Source: Palsa-360 sp963710315
GTDB taxonomy: Bacteria; Acidobacteriota; Terriglobia; Acidiferrales; UBA7541
Assembly: GCA_963710315.1 (NCBI GenBank)
Contig: CAVPZW010000005.1
Location: 558,001 to 622,000, forward strand
Length of the DNA: 64,000 nucleotides
Direction: 5' to 3'
Within the stretch, counting starts at the first letter, position 1. Every line of letters starts with the position of its first letter. The notes beneath the pieces are model-generated. The model made no database searches, was not told the DNA's origin, and saw only the letters and a program-made list of their open reading frames with translations. The position numbers and the translations under genes were made by a program. Shown here one piece after another: positions 54,790-63,196 of this stretch.

Positions 54790-55830
54790 TTACTTGGCGC
54801 CCTTCGTAGCGTAAGTCCCCGTTACCAGGCTCGCCGTTGTCTGTCCCGTTGTCGCGGTCGAGGAGATTTCTTCGGCGCCGGGAGGCAGGGAAGCGACATA
54901 CGCCGCGACCGCCAGCATATCGTCCTGAGTCATCTGCGCGACGACACCCTTCATCAGCGCGCCCATGGAGCCGTGGCGCGAGCCATCCTTGAAGTAGTAG
55001 AGCTGGCGGAACAGATACATGGGAGAGTGCCCCGCGATTGGGGGCACTTCGCCCAAGCCGTTGAGCGACGGCCCGTGGCAGATCGCGCACTGAATCGTTT
55101 TTCCTCCGCCACCCGTCGTGACAAATTCCTTGCCCTTGGCCAAGCTGCCTTTGGGCACGTAGGCGATAAATCCGGAGTGAGCATCGCGGCTTTCCGCGCG
55201 GGCAATATCCTGCGGCAGCTCGATGATTCGATTGCCGATTGGCTCATCGCCGCCGCCCGGCAGGGGCATGCGCATCAGATGCTCGTTGATAAAAGTTTTG
55301 GGCACGCGATCGGTTTCCACCACCGGCTGCCACACCTTTGGCTTGAGCGCCGCGAACCACTCAGCGGCTTGGCGTGCGTCGTCGTCGGTAATATTTCTTG
55401 CCATGTCGTTCATGGCTTCGCCCATTCTGTTTCCGGCCTTGAAGTCGGCAAGCTGGCGAACGATGTATGCGGCGGGCATGCCGGCAAGATTCGCGGATTC
55501 CGGATGGCCGAGTCCCGATGCCAGATGGCAGGAGGCGCATCCGAGCACTCCTCCCGGAGCGCCGTGCGCAACCACTCGCGGCATCGGTGCATGCTCGTCG
55601 GGATACCAATCCGGCACGTCAACAAAATTATCGATCTGATCTTGCGTGTATGCCTTGCTGCTTCCAGGGACATGCTGAGGGCCGGTTCTTTCGTCGATCA
55701 CCGGCTGCACTTTGTCTCGAACCGGAAACGCCCATGGAATATCCGGTAATTTCCATTGCTGCGCGGATTGCGCGCCGGTGCGGATTACCGGAAATAGGGC
55801 AAGTACCAGAACGCATAAAAGCGTCCGCAT
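54790..55830 (-). CDS. Secreted diheme cytochrome c, copy 2
   Basis: A product of about 346 residues, paralogous to copy 1. It has DIPWAFPVRD, QHVPGSSKAYTQDQID, PDWYPDEHAPMPRVV, then CASCH and CAICH haem sites and matching GHPESANLAG and AGHSPMYLFRQL segments. A Ser/Thr-rich C-terminal tail (EEISSTATTGQTTAS) is unique to this copy. ATG 55830 starts the signal peptide and has GGGGA upstream; a longer frame to 56001 is not signal-like. The gene order around it mirrors copy 1. Confidence 0.88.
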   Translation of the reverse strand: MRTLLCVLVLALFPVIRTGAQSAQQWKLPDIPWAFPVRDKVQPVIDERTGPQHVPGSSKAYTQDQIDNFVDVPDWYPDEHAPMPRVVAHGAPGGVLGCASCHLASGLGHPESANLAGMPAAYIVRQLADFKAGNRMGEAMNDMARNITDDDARQAAEWFAALKPKVWQPVVETDRVPKTFINEHLMRMPLPGGGDEPIGNRIIELPQDIARAESRDAHSGFIAYVPKGSLAKGKEFVTTGGGGKTIQCAICHGPSLNGLGEVPPIAGHSPMYLFRQLYYFKDGSRHGSMGALMKGVVAQMTQDDMLAVAAYVASLPPGAEEISSTATTGQTTASLVTGTYATKGAK

Positions 55831-56051
55831 GCAAATCCCCAAAGATCTTTGACCACTTTTGGCAACGGTCTGTTCCAAGTGCAGTCTCAAATGATCTTTT
55901 GCATGGAGTGCATCCTTCGCAAAACGCTTTGTTTCAAAACGAGTGTCACCGGCCGGAATCTTCATGTGTCGTTCTTTCCCCTTTTGTCTCGATCTGCTCA
56001 ATTTGCGTTTGTGGATTCAGCGCCCCAAATTTTCAATTGTCGCATGAAACG

Positions 56052-56864
56052 TTACTTAGGCGTTGGCGCAACGCCGGCAGGCTTTCGAACCACCTCATCG
56101 TAGCCCTGGTTTTCGTCAAGGACACAAAACCACTCCGCAATTTCCCAACCCGGCTCCAGCTTGTGGAGCTTGGGAGGGCTGACCCAAGGCTTGGTAAACA
56201 CTCTTGGGTCTTCAATAATGATCTGCTGTTCCAGCGTGTCGTGATTCAATCTGCGGTATCGCTCGGTCAGATGTGTTGTTGGAGTTCGCGGATTTCCGTA
56301 CAGATCGACCCACTCCTTGTCATTGAAGCCAACTGTTTCGACAACCAGCGTGTCGCCCTCCCAATGCCCTACCGAATATCCAAGCCAGCTGGGATCGGGA
56401 TCCTTGGGCAGCGGCCGCCCGTCGGTCCAAATTTCACGCCAAATATGCTGTTCCTCAAAGAACATCAACACTCTGCCTGGAATCTGAACGATTTCCCAGG
56501 GATTGGGGAGAATCAGAACTTGCGGAGGGCCGCTAGGCTCGCAGCGCAGGGCCGAATTGTCTTCCTTGCCTGCAACGGCCTTAGCTCCCTGTAGAGCCTG
56601 CGCACTCTCAACCTTTGCTTGTCCCCATGGCGTCAAGGGCGGACGAAATCTTTCGTTCACGCCATTCATCCCGGGAGTTCCGGGCACGTCCCCGTCCCGA
56701 TACTGCATCCAAACTCCGGAGAGATCATGGGAGAGCGCCAGCGCGGCATCTTGAGATTTTGCGGCTTCGGCGGATTTATTTTCCGCAGAATTGATTTGAG
56801 CGAATCCAACGGGGGAGAAAGCCAGCGCCACCCCTAGAATTGCGGCAGAACAAGCGACGCGCAC
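56052..56864 (-). CDS. Secreted protein of unknown function, paralog E
   Basis: About 270 residues with the family core (LSHDLSGVWMQYRDGDVPG, CEPSGPPQVLILPNPWEIVQ, DGRPLPKDPDPSWLGYSVG, LTERYRRLNHDTLEQQIII, EWFCVLDENQGYDEVVRKPAG; each shown in part). GTG at 56864 starts a signal peptide (VRVACSAAILGVALAFSP) that aligns with that of paralog F. The open frame continues upstream through the repeat element as Glu-Val-Lys triplets, which is not used. No ribosome-binding site is visible. Confidence 0.78.
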   Translation of the reverse strand: MRVACSAAILGVALAFSPVGFAQINSAENKSAEAAKSQDAALALSHDLSGVWMQYRDGDVPGTPGMNGVNERFRPPLTPWGQAKVESAQALQGAKAVAGKEDNSALRCEPSGPPQVLILPNPWEIVQIPGRVLMFFEEQHIWREIWTDGRPLPKDPDPSWLGYSVGHWEGDTLVVETVGFNDKEWVDLYGNPRTPTTHLTERYRRLNHDTLEQQIIIEDPRVFTKPWVSPPKLHKLEPGWEIAEWFCVLDENQGYDEVVRKPAGVAPTPK

Positions 56865-56888
56865 AGCAAGAAAAATTTGCTGTGGAAA

Positions 56889-57033
56889 GGGAAGTACAGG
56901 AAGTTGAGGATGTCGATGACGTAAAGGAAGTAGAGGAACGGAAGAATCGCCCATGCGGAACTGGACAAGCGAGGTTTTATCCTCTACTTCCTTTATTTCC
57001 TTCACTTCCTTCACTTCCATTACTTTCTTCCTT
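56889..57033. repeat. Palindromic 9-bp-repeat element, copy E4
   Basis: The left arm, 56889-56938, contains AAGGAAGTAGAGGAA units. The right arm, 56983-57033, contains CTCTACTTCCTTTATTTCC. The centre has CGGAAGAATCGCCCATGC and GCGAGGTTTTATCC, nearly the same as E2 and as the complement of E3. It lies between paralogs F and E on the minus strand. Confidence 0.85.
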
Positions 57034-57034
57034 T

Positions 57035-57853
57035 CTACTTCGGTGCCGTCGCGCCGCCAGATGGCTTTCGAACATCCTTGTCATATTCCTGTATTTCGCT
57101 GGTGGCGCAGAACCATTCACCGATCTCCCACTTCGGTTCCAATTTGTGGAGTTTGGGAGGGCTTACCCAGACTTTTGTGTAGGATTTTGGGTCGTCAATG
57201 ATGATCTGCTGTTCCAGAGTGTCATGATTGATCCGCCGGTATCGTTCGATCAAGTGCGCCTGTTCGCTGCGCGGGTTGCCGGAAAGGTCGGCCCATACCC
57301 TGTCGTTAAAGCCCACCGTATCGACAATAAATGTGTCGCCCTCCCAATGGCCCACGGAGTATCCAAGCCAGGTTGGGTCGGGATCTTTGGGCAGCGGCCG
57401 CCCATCCGTATAGATGGTGCGCCAAATGTGGTACTCCTCGAAAAACATGAACATTCGTCCAGGAATCTGAACGATCTCCCAGGGATTGGGAAGAATGAGA
57501 AGTTGCGGAGGCCCGCTGGGATCGCAATGCAACGCCGCGCTGTCTTCCTGGCCTCCCACTGCCCGGGGGCCCATGAGCGGCTTGGCGGAGTCGAATCGTT
57601 CTTGTCCCCAGGGCGTCAACGGAGGACGCGTGCGATCGTCGACGCCATTCATGCGCGGGAACGCAGGATCGGTCCCGTCCGCATATTGCATCCAGACTCC
57701 GGACAGATCGTGGGAAAGGCCATGCTTGGCCGAAGAGCTGGCAGCGGGCGATTTCTTCGTTTCCGGCGGCTTACTCGCCTGAGCAAATGCAATCGGAGAG
57801 AAAGCCAGCACTGCTGCGAACACACCTAGAGAACTCGACAACTGGCGACGCAT
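57035..57853 (-). CDS. Secreted protein of unknown function, paralog F
   Basis: The 272-residue protein has a signal peptide (MRRQLSSSLGVFAAVLAF, cleavage after FAQ) and the full family core (LSHDLSGVWMQYADG, CDPSGPPQLLILPNPWEIVQ, WEGDTFIVDTVGFNDRVW, IERYRRINHDTLEQQIII). It is closest to E by its PPQ(V/L)LILPNPWEIVQ block. GGGGA lies about five bases upstream of the ATG. It is the first gene of the minus-strand run F-E-cytochrome copy 2. Confidence 0.82.
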   Translation of the reverse strand: MRRQLSSSLGVFAAVLAFSPIAFAQASKPPETKKSPAASSSAKHGLSHDLSGVWMQYADGTDPAFPRMNGVDDRTRPPLTPWGQERFDSAKPLMGPRAVGGQEDSAALHCDPSGPPQLLILPNPWEIVQIPGRMFMFFEEYHIWRTIYTDGRPLPKDPDPTWLGYSVGHWEGDTFIVDTVGFNDRVWADLSGNPRSEQAHLIERYRRINHDTLEQQIIIDDPKSYTKVWVSPPKLHKLEPKWEIGEWFCATSEIQEYDKDVRKPSGGATAPK

Positions 57854-58016
57854 CTTGATCCCCTCGATTCGACTCCGAAATTTCAGCGTGTGATTCCGCC
57901 ACGAACTCAGGAATCCCCCGGTACGACTTGTCCCACAAGAAAAGATTTTATGGAGAACATATCGCTAACGCGCGACTCCTCAAGGCAACTTGCCGTCTCT
58001 TTTGGTGCCAGGGCGT

Positions 58017-58403
58017 CTAGAACGCCTTTTGAGTCGTCAATTCCTTGCCGTCCGGGAATTGAATCTTTTGCAGGAAAGTGACCTTGGCCCCAACTTTATT
58101 GGGATTCACGAACAGCGTGATCTGGTCGCCGGGTTTCAGGGTTTCCTTGCTCCAGCCAACGCGATTCAGCATGGCAGGATTGGTTGTTTCCGCAACCCAA
58201 TGTTCCACGTTGCCCTTGTCATCGGTCACGTCATAATAAACCTGCGCATGGGGATTGCTGTACTCGAATCGCGTGACGGTCCCTTTCACGGCAACCGTCT
58301 TGGTCATGTCGTAGGCCGAATTTCCGTGGTGGGCGAACATGGGAGCGGAAACCGCCAGGAAACAGATAATTACGGCAGAAAGAATAACCAGCTTGGATTT
58401 CAT
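58017..58403 (-). CDS. DUF6152 secreted protein
   Basis: The 128-residue protein has a signal peptide (LVILSAVIICFLAVSAPMFA) and the DUF6152 pattern: AHHGNSAYDMTKTVAVKGTV, FEYSNPHAQVYYDVTDDKG, WVAETTNPAMLNRVGWSKET and DQITLFVNPNKVGA. An OB-fold-like beta-barrel of unknown function is likely. It often occurs near proteins of the A-F type in Acidobacteriota and Proteobacteria (recollection, not checked). AAGAGGTG lies before the ATG. It is the last gene before the tRNA. Confidence 0.82.
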   Translation of the reverse strand: MKSKLVILSAVIICFLAVSAPMFAHHGNSAYDMTKTVAVKGTVTRFEYSNPHAQVYYDVTDDKGNVEHWVAETTNPAMLNRVGWSKETLKPGDQITLFVNPNKVGAKVTFLQKIQFPDGKELTTQKAF

Positions 58404-58607
58404 CTGACACCTCTTGGCTGAAAATTGCTGGGCTCACCCCACCCAGGTCCTTACTGAAAATTCATTATTTGGCAATGTTGTCGCTTACTTGAGGAAACCA
58501 CACACACCCATTTAGTGTCAAATAATTTCGTCGATTTTATGCGCGTGGATTCGCAAGATTGAGGAAACGTTTAATTTCAGATGTGACCGAGCTTTGAGAG
58601 ATTTTGT

Positions 58608-58684
58608 TGGTGGGCCCGCCAGGATTTGAACCTGGGACCGACGGATTATGAGTCCGCTGCTCTAACCAGCTGAGCTACAGGCCC
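58608..58684 (-). tRNA. tRNA-Ile (CAU, lysidine-dependent), CCA encoded
   Basis: The 77-base cloverleaf is complete. The acceptor stem GGGCCTG pairs with CGGGCCC, the D-arm is AGCTCAGCTGGTTAGAGC, the anticodon arm GCGGA-CTCATAA-TCCGT, and the T-arm CCAGG-TTCAAAT-CCTGG. The 3' CCA is encoded. The CAU anticodon could mean Met or the minor Ile tRNA. The C4-G69 and C5-G68 pairs match reported TilS recognition features of tRNA-Ile2 and differ from elongator Met tRNA, so Ile2 is favoured. Confidence 0.9.
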
Positions 58685-59339
58685 ACCGAGGCTAAGCCCC
58701 TAATCTATCATTTGCTCCGGGGAATTGCATTTCCCATCGGACTGCCTCAAAACGCAGCACCGTAGTAAATTCGCGGGAAAAGTTCCGATGCTGCTGCCGG
58801 ATTGTATCATCGCTTTCTTCCTGTTGATTCGAATGCCGTGGTTCTTGGTCCGTTGATGCTTGTCGCAGCGTTTGCTGCTTCTTCAAGGCAACGAGCTGGT
58901 TTTGACCCAGAACTTGCGCATATCGCTGGACAATCTGTGTCGAGGAATGCCCAAGCGTTTGAGTGACGGTGAGCGCGGCAACTCCCGCTGGGGCAGGCGA
59001 GTAGCTAACGCGCGCTTCAGGTTCCTCGGTTTGCGGATGGGAAAGCAGGGAATCCCCACTTTCTCCGCGTCGCTCTCCACGCCATCCTTCCACCTTGCAG
59101 CGGAACAGATCCGCAGGGCAAATATCGTATTATGATTTGTGCGGAGTGGATGCGCGGTTTGCGTGGTGGCAGGTGAAAACTAGATGCGCCCGATGAACCA
59201 AGGTTACTCTGCGTGTGCGGTGCTGAAAATAATTCAAGAGTTCGTGGATTGCATCATGAGGATCCGCGCCGTGCATCCCGAAATATCGGGGGATGAATAT
59301 GAGTGCCGATCGCTGATACATTTGTTATCGGAGCTGTAG
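58685..59339. other. Gap between tRNA and molybdenum hydroxylase operon
   Basis: The left half contains the integrase remnant listed separately; the right half (about 59010-59339) has no recognised gene and presumably holds the promoter of the Mo-hydroxylase operon. GGAGC lies just before the first gene's ATG. Confidence 0.4.
58692..59006 (-). pseudogene. Tyrosine recombinase (phage-type integrase) C-terminal remnant
   Basis: The open frame encodes AAL-TVTQTLGHSSTQIVQRYAQ (shown split), the end of a tyrosine recombinase catalytic domain, with the conserved LGHSS and the Tyr nucleophile in RYAQVL. Upstream core residues (the Arg and HxLR box) are absent, so it is a fragment. It begins immediately beside the 5' end of the tRNA gene, a typical integration neighbourhood. 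Confidence 0.7.
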
Positions 59340-60248
59340 ATGAAGCCGGCCAAGTTCAGGTACGTCCGTGCGGAAACTGCGGATCACGCAGTGGAGTTGC
59401 TTTGCGATGCGGACCATACCGCCAGGATTCTGGCCGGAGGACAAAGTTTAATCCCCGCGCTGAGCGCCCGAAGCATCAGCGCATCTTTGTTGCTCGACAT
59501 CATGAAGTGCCCCGGCCTGGACGACTTATCGCCGACCGCGAGTGAGGTCACCATTGGCGCGGCCTGCCGGCAATCCCGCATCGAACGCAGCCCTGCAATT
59601 CAACAGTCCATTCCACTGCTTTCCGAAGCGCTCGGTTGGGTAGCGATGCCGCAAGTTCGCAGCCGTGGAACTGTTGTGGGATGTCTGGCACAGGCGAATG
59701 CAGGCGGCGAAATACCGGTGGTGGCTCTGGCGTTGGATGCTGACTTCAATATTCTTTTGCGAGGCGGCGTAATTCAACGGATGCAGGCAAGGGAAGTTTA
59801 TGCCGTCGAAGCAGGCACTCGGTTGCCTCCGCGCAGCTTGATCGTGTCGGCGTCATTTCGAGCGCGCGCTGCCGGTGAGGGTTGGGGGTTTTGCGAAGTG
59901 CAATTGCGCCCAGGCCACTTCGCGCTGGTATGTTGCGCGGCCACACTTCTGCTCAGTGAGAACGGACACATCCTGTCGGCAAGAATCTCGATTGGCGGGC
60001 TAACCGCTAGCCCGTACCGCGCGGATCGCGCGGAGAAGGCATTGATGGGAGAAACTGCCGCCAACGATACGGCGCTTCGCGATGCCGCGCGCATCGCTGT
60101 CGGGGAGCGGCCCTGGCCCGCGCGCGCCGATCTACATGCAACCGGCGCTTTCAGATCGAAGGCGGCGGTTGCGGCAGTTGCCCGCGCCCTCACGGATGCG
60201 CGAGCCCGCTGCTCCAAACAAACAGGATCAACACATGACAACGCCTAA
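59340..60248 (+). CDS. Molybdenum hydroxylase FAD subunit (second operon)
   Basis: The 302-residue protein has ILAGGQSLIPAL and RSRGTVVGCLAQANAGGEIPVV, the two FAD-binding turns of CoxM/XdhB-type medium subunits, and the C-terminal SARISIGGLTASPYRA segment. In the second turn the usual GG-N of GTxGGN is VGC, which could weaken FAD binding. The gene starts a three-gene run: its stop overlaps the 2Fe-2S gene by 14 bases. Confidence 0.88.
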   Translation: MKPAKFRYVRAETADHAVELLCDADHTARILAGGQSLIPALSARSISASLLLDIMKCPGLDDLSPTASEVTIGAACRQSRIERSPAIQQSIPLLSEALGWVAMPQVRSRGTVVGCLAQANAGGEIPVVALALDADFNILLRGGVIQRMQAREVYAVEAGTRLPPRSLIVSASFRARAAGEGWGFCEVQLRPGHFALVCCAATLLLSENGHILSARISIGGLTASPYRADRAEKALMGETAANDTALRDAARIAVGERPWPARADLHATGAFRSKAAVAAVARALTDARARCSKQTGSTHDNA

Positions 60249-60780
60249 TTCGACGACGCAGAAAACGGTGCGGGACGATTCGAACGAATCGCAAACGGCG
60301 CTCACTGTCACTGTTAACGGGAAGCAAATCAGCACTTCCGTGCACGACCGGCTTCTGCTGAGCGATTTCTTGCGCGACCAGCTCGGCCTGACAGCGCTGA
60401 AGGTTGCTTGCGGAGAGGGCGCATGCGGCGCCTGCACCATCGTGATCGATGGCGAGCCGGCGCGCTCTTGCACATTGCTTGCGGTACAAAGCGAAGGAGC
60501 GGAGATTTTCACTCTCGAAGGGCTGAACGCTCCCAAGGGGCTGGACCACGTGCAGCAACTTTTTCAGCAGCATCACGCTTTGCAGTGCGGATATTGCACG
60601 CCGGGATGGTTGATGACTGTCTACAGCATGATCAAACGGTCCATACATCCGGATTCGGCCGAGGTTGGACAGTATCTCAGCGGGCATATCTGCCGATGCA
60701 CTGGGTATAAAGATATTTGGACGGCAGTTCGCCGCGCGCTGGGAGCCGCAAAGGACGAACCCGTGAGCGGGCAAGAATGA
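60235..60780 (+). CDS. Molybdenum hydroxylase 2Fe-2S subunit (second operon)
   Basis: The protein of about 181 residues has both clusters: CGEGACGACTIV with a later SC in ARSCTLL, and CGYCTPGWLM with CRCTGYKDIW. A 27-residue N-terminal extension is rich in Ser/Thr and unlike the shorter subunit of the first operon. ATG 60235 is chosen; an in-frame upstream stretch is part of the preceding gene read in another frame. The stop overlaps the large-subunit start (ATGA). Confidence 0.9.
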   Translation: MTTPNSTTQKTVRDDSNESQTALTVTVNGKQISTSVHDRLLLSDFLRDQLGLTALKVACGEGACGACTIVIDGEPARSCTLLAVQSEGAEIFTLEGLNAPKGLDHVQQLFQQHHALQCGYCTPGWLMTVYSMIKRSIHPDSAEVGQYLSGHICRCTGYKDIWTAVRRALGAAKDEPVSGQE

Positions 60781-63176
60781 CGGAAAAGAATCTCAAATCG
60801 GCGGGCCCATCGCAGAGCCAGCGCTATGTCGGCGAACCCGTTTTGCGCGGCGAGGATCTTGAGCTGCTGCAAGGCCGCGGCGGATTCCTGGCGGATCTAG
60901 CCGCGCCAAACGCAGCCGAAATCTGCATCGTGCGATCCACTCAGCCGCATGCAATGGTGCGCTCGATTCGCAAGGAACGCGCTCTGGCAAGTCCGGGCGT
61001 GATTGCGATTTTAGTGGCGAGCGATTTGGAATTTGTGGACGACGCGCTCCCCTGCGTGGATATGATCCCGGGAACGCTGGATGTACGCCATCGCGCCATT
61101 GCCACGGATCGGGTTCGCTACGTCGGCCAGCCCGTGGCCGTGGTTGTGGCGGAAAATCGTTACCTCGCGGAAGACGCGGCCGCTCTCGTCGAGATCGAGT
61201 ACGAATCGCTTCCCCCGGTGATCGATCACATGGCCGCGAAAAATCCGGGCGCTCCCTTGCTCTATCCAGAGCTGGGGACAAATGTCGTCTACCAAGTGAC
61301 GCAGAGCGACGGCAACCCTAAATTCGCGGCACGTGCCGGCGATCTGGTGATCCGCAAACGATTCGAGTTTCATAGGCAGACCGCGGTTCCACTGGAAACG
61401 CGCGGAGTCACGGCCAAGCTTATCGATAGCGGCGAGCGGCTGCATGTGGAAAGTTGCACGCAGCTTCCTCAAGTGCTGCGTTCGGTTCTAGCGGGCGCAT
61501 TTGGCATTGCGCTGGACCGCGTCCGGGTGACGGCCCCGCGCCTTGGCGGCGGCTTCGGTTGCAAAGAAATGGTCTACCCCGAGGAGATATTGGTTCCAGC
61601 GGTGGCTCGCAAACTGCAACGGCCCGTTCGGTGGCTGGAGGACCGGCGGGAACACTTTGCGTCCGCGACGCATGCGCGGGAAGAAACGGTTGATGCAGAG
61701 GCTGTGGTCGCGCCGGATGGCACGTTCATCGGTTTGCGCCTCACGGGTTGGGCAAATATTGGCGCGGCCTACGGCTTTGTGGGCAACACGCCGATCACTG
61801 CCATGGGCGCGATGGTGCGCGGTCCGTACCGTGTTCCCAACCTGGACGCGAAAATGTTTTCCGTGGTGACCAACAAGACGCCGCTGAATGTTTTGCGGGG
61901 CGCTGGAGCTCCGCAGGCGGCGCTGGTTATGGAGAGGCTACTGGATGAAGCCGCGCGCAGCCTTGGAATGGATCGCGCGGAAATTCGCAGGCGCAATCTC
62001 ATTCAGTCAAATGAATTGCCTCTCGATCGCGGTCGAACCGGCTTCGCGGGCTCCTACCACATCATTTATGACGAGGGAGATTACCCGCGCTGCCTGGAAG
62101 CCGGTTTGAAGCTTGCCGAATATGAAAGTTTCGAGAACGATCGCCAGGCGGCCGCGGCGCGGGGAAAATTGCGGGGCATCGGCATTTCGATGTACGTCGA
62201 AATTACGGCGGTCGGACCGTACGAAACCGCGCGAATCGCTTTGCAGCCTGACGGAACGATTCTTCTTTTCAGTTCCATCATGCCGGTCGGACAAGGCTCG
62301 GAAACCACGCAGAGGCAACTGGTTGCCGAGGAACTCGGCATTCTCATGGACCAGGTGGCAATCCGGCAAGGCGACACGGACGAAGTTCCGGACGCAGTGG
62401 GGACATTTGCCAGCCGCGGCGCGGCCGTTGGCGGAGCAGCGGGACGAATGGCTGCGCGCGAACTGGCCAAAAAAATCCTGAGCTGTTTCGCCGCGGCGCT
62501 CCAGTGCGATGCCGCTGCTCTTCGCTGGGAAAGCGGCGGCGTGAAGTTGCTGGAACTGGCGGAAGAGTTTATTCCGCTGTCGGGAATTCCCGCGCGGCTG
62601 GCGTCGCTCCAGGGGAAACTCGTGCCGGAGAAGATTGAGGTCAAGCATCGGATTGAAGTTCCAAAACCGTCCTTCGCCTATGCCACGCATATCGCCACGG
62701 TTGAAATCGATCCGCAAACAGGGCAACTCAAGATTCCGCGCTACGTTGTGGCGCACGACTGCGGAAAGATCGTGAACCCGCTGTTAGTCGAAGGCCAAAT
62801 TGTCGGCGGAGTGGTTCAGGGGATCGGCGAAGTGTTGCGCGAGCGTGTGGTCTACGATGCGGATGGATCTCTCCAAACGCGGGCTTTGATGGACTACGTA
62901 TTGCCTGGCGCGTCCGACGTTCCCGAGGATTTCAAACTATGGCACATGGAAACGCCCACCGGTTTCAATCCATTTGGGATGCGCGGCGTGGGAGAGGGCG
63001 GAACCATCGGTGCGCATGCCGCCGTGGCGAATGCCGTGGCCGATGCCCTGCGCGATTACGACGTTGCCGTGGATGGGTCAGGGCCCTTCACGCCAACCTG
63101 GATCATGGAGGCCCTGAGCAGGCCTCCACGCGTGTCCATCGCCGCAGAGGTTCAACGCAAAAGACATGAGACGTAA
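60777..63176 (+). CDS. Molybdenum hydroxylase large subunit (second operon)
   Basis: The product of about 799 residues has the aldehyde oxidase/xanthine dehydrogenase large-subunit order: GEPVLRGEDLELLQGRGGFL, RLGGGFGCKE, VLRGAGAPQAALVMERL, PVGQGSETTQRQL and the C-terminal GMRGVGEGGTIGA with the catalytic Glu. The VLRGAGAPQ loop is neither the AYRCSFR of form I CO dehydrogenase nor the XDH GFGAPQ form, so the substrate is open; purine-like or aldehyde substrates are possible. The tandem deaminase genes are adjacent and convergent. Confidence 0.88.
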   Translation: MTEKNLKSAGPSQSQRYVGEPVLRGEDLELLQGRGGFLADLAAPNAAEICIVRSTQPHAMVRSIRKERALASPGVIAILVASDLEFVDDALPCVDMIPGTLDVRHRAIATDRVRYVGQPVAVVVAENRYLAEDAAALVEIEYESLPPVIDHMAAKNPGAPLLYPELGTNVVYQVTQSDGNPKFAARAGDLVIRKRFEFHRQTAVPLETRGVTAKLIDSGERLHVESCTQLPQVLRSVLAGAFGIALDRVRVTAPRLGGGFGCKEMVYPEEILVPAVARKLQRPVRWLEDRREHFASATHAREETVDAEAVVAPDGTFIGLRLTGWANIGAAYGFVGNTPITAMGAMVRGPYRVPNLDAKMFSVVTNKTPLNVLRGAGAPQAALVMERLLDEAARSLGMDRAEIRRRNLIQSNELPLDRGRTGFAGSYHIIYDEGDYPRCLEAGLKLAEYESFENDRQAAAARGKLRGIGISMYVEITAVGPYETARIALQPDGTILLFSSIMPVGQGSETTQRQLVAEELGILMDQVAIRQGDTDEVPDAVGTFASRGAAVGGAAGRMAARELAKKILSCFAAALQCDAAALRWESGGVKLLELAEEFIPLSGIPARLASLQGKLVPEKIEVKHRIEVPKPSFAYATHIATVEIDPQTGQLKIPRYVVAHDCGKIVNPLLVEGQIVGGVVQGIGEVLRERVVYDADGSLQTRALMDYVLPGASDVPEDFKLWHMETPTGFNPFGMRGVGEGGTIGAHAAVANAVADALRDYDVAVDGSGPFTPTWIMEALSRPPRVSIAAEVQRKRHET

Positions 63177-63196
63177 GCTAAAAATGTAGTAGGTAC

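Noticed and set aside
56865..57020. Longer N-terminus for paralog E through the repeat element
   Set aside because: Same artefact as for paralog C; alignment with paralog F starts at the signal peptide at 56864.
58608..58684. Elongator or initiator tRNA-Met
   Set aside because: The CAU anticodon allows it, but the C4-G69/C5-G68 acceptor pairs fit tRNA-Ile2 better; initiator-type features (mismatched first pair, three anticodon-stem G-C pairs) are absent.
60777..63176. Aerobic CO dehydrogenase large subunit
   Set aside because: The active-site loop reads VLRGAGAPQ, and the AYRCSFR loop of form I CO dehydrogenase is absent.
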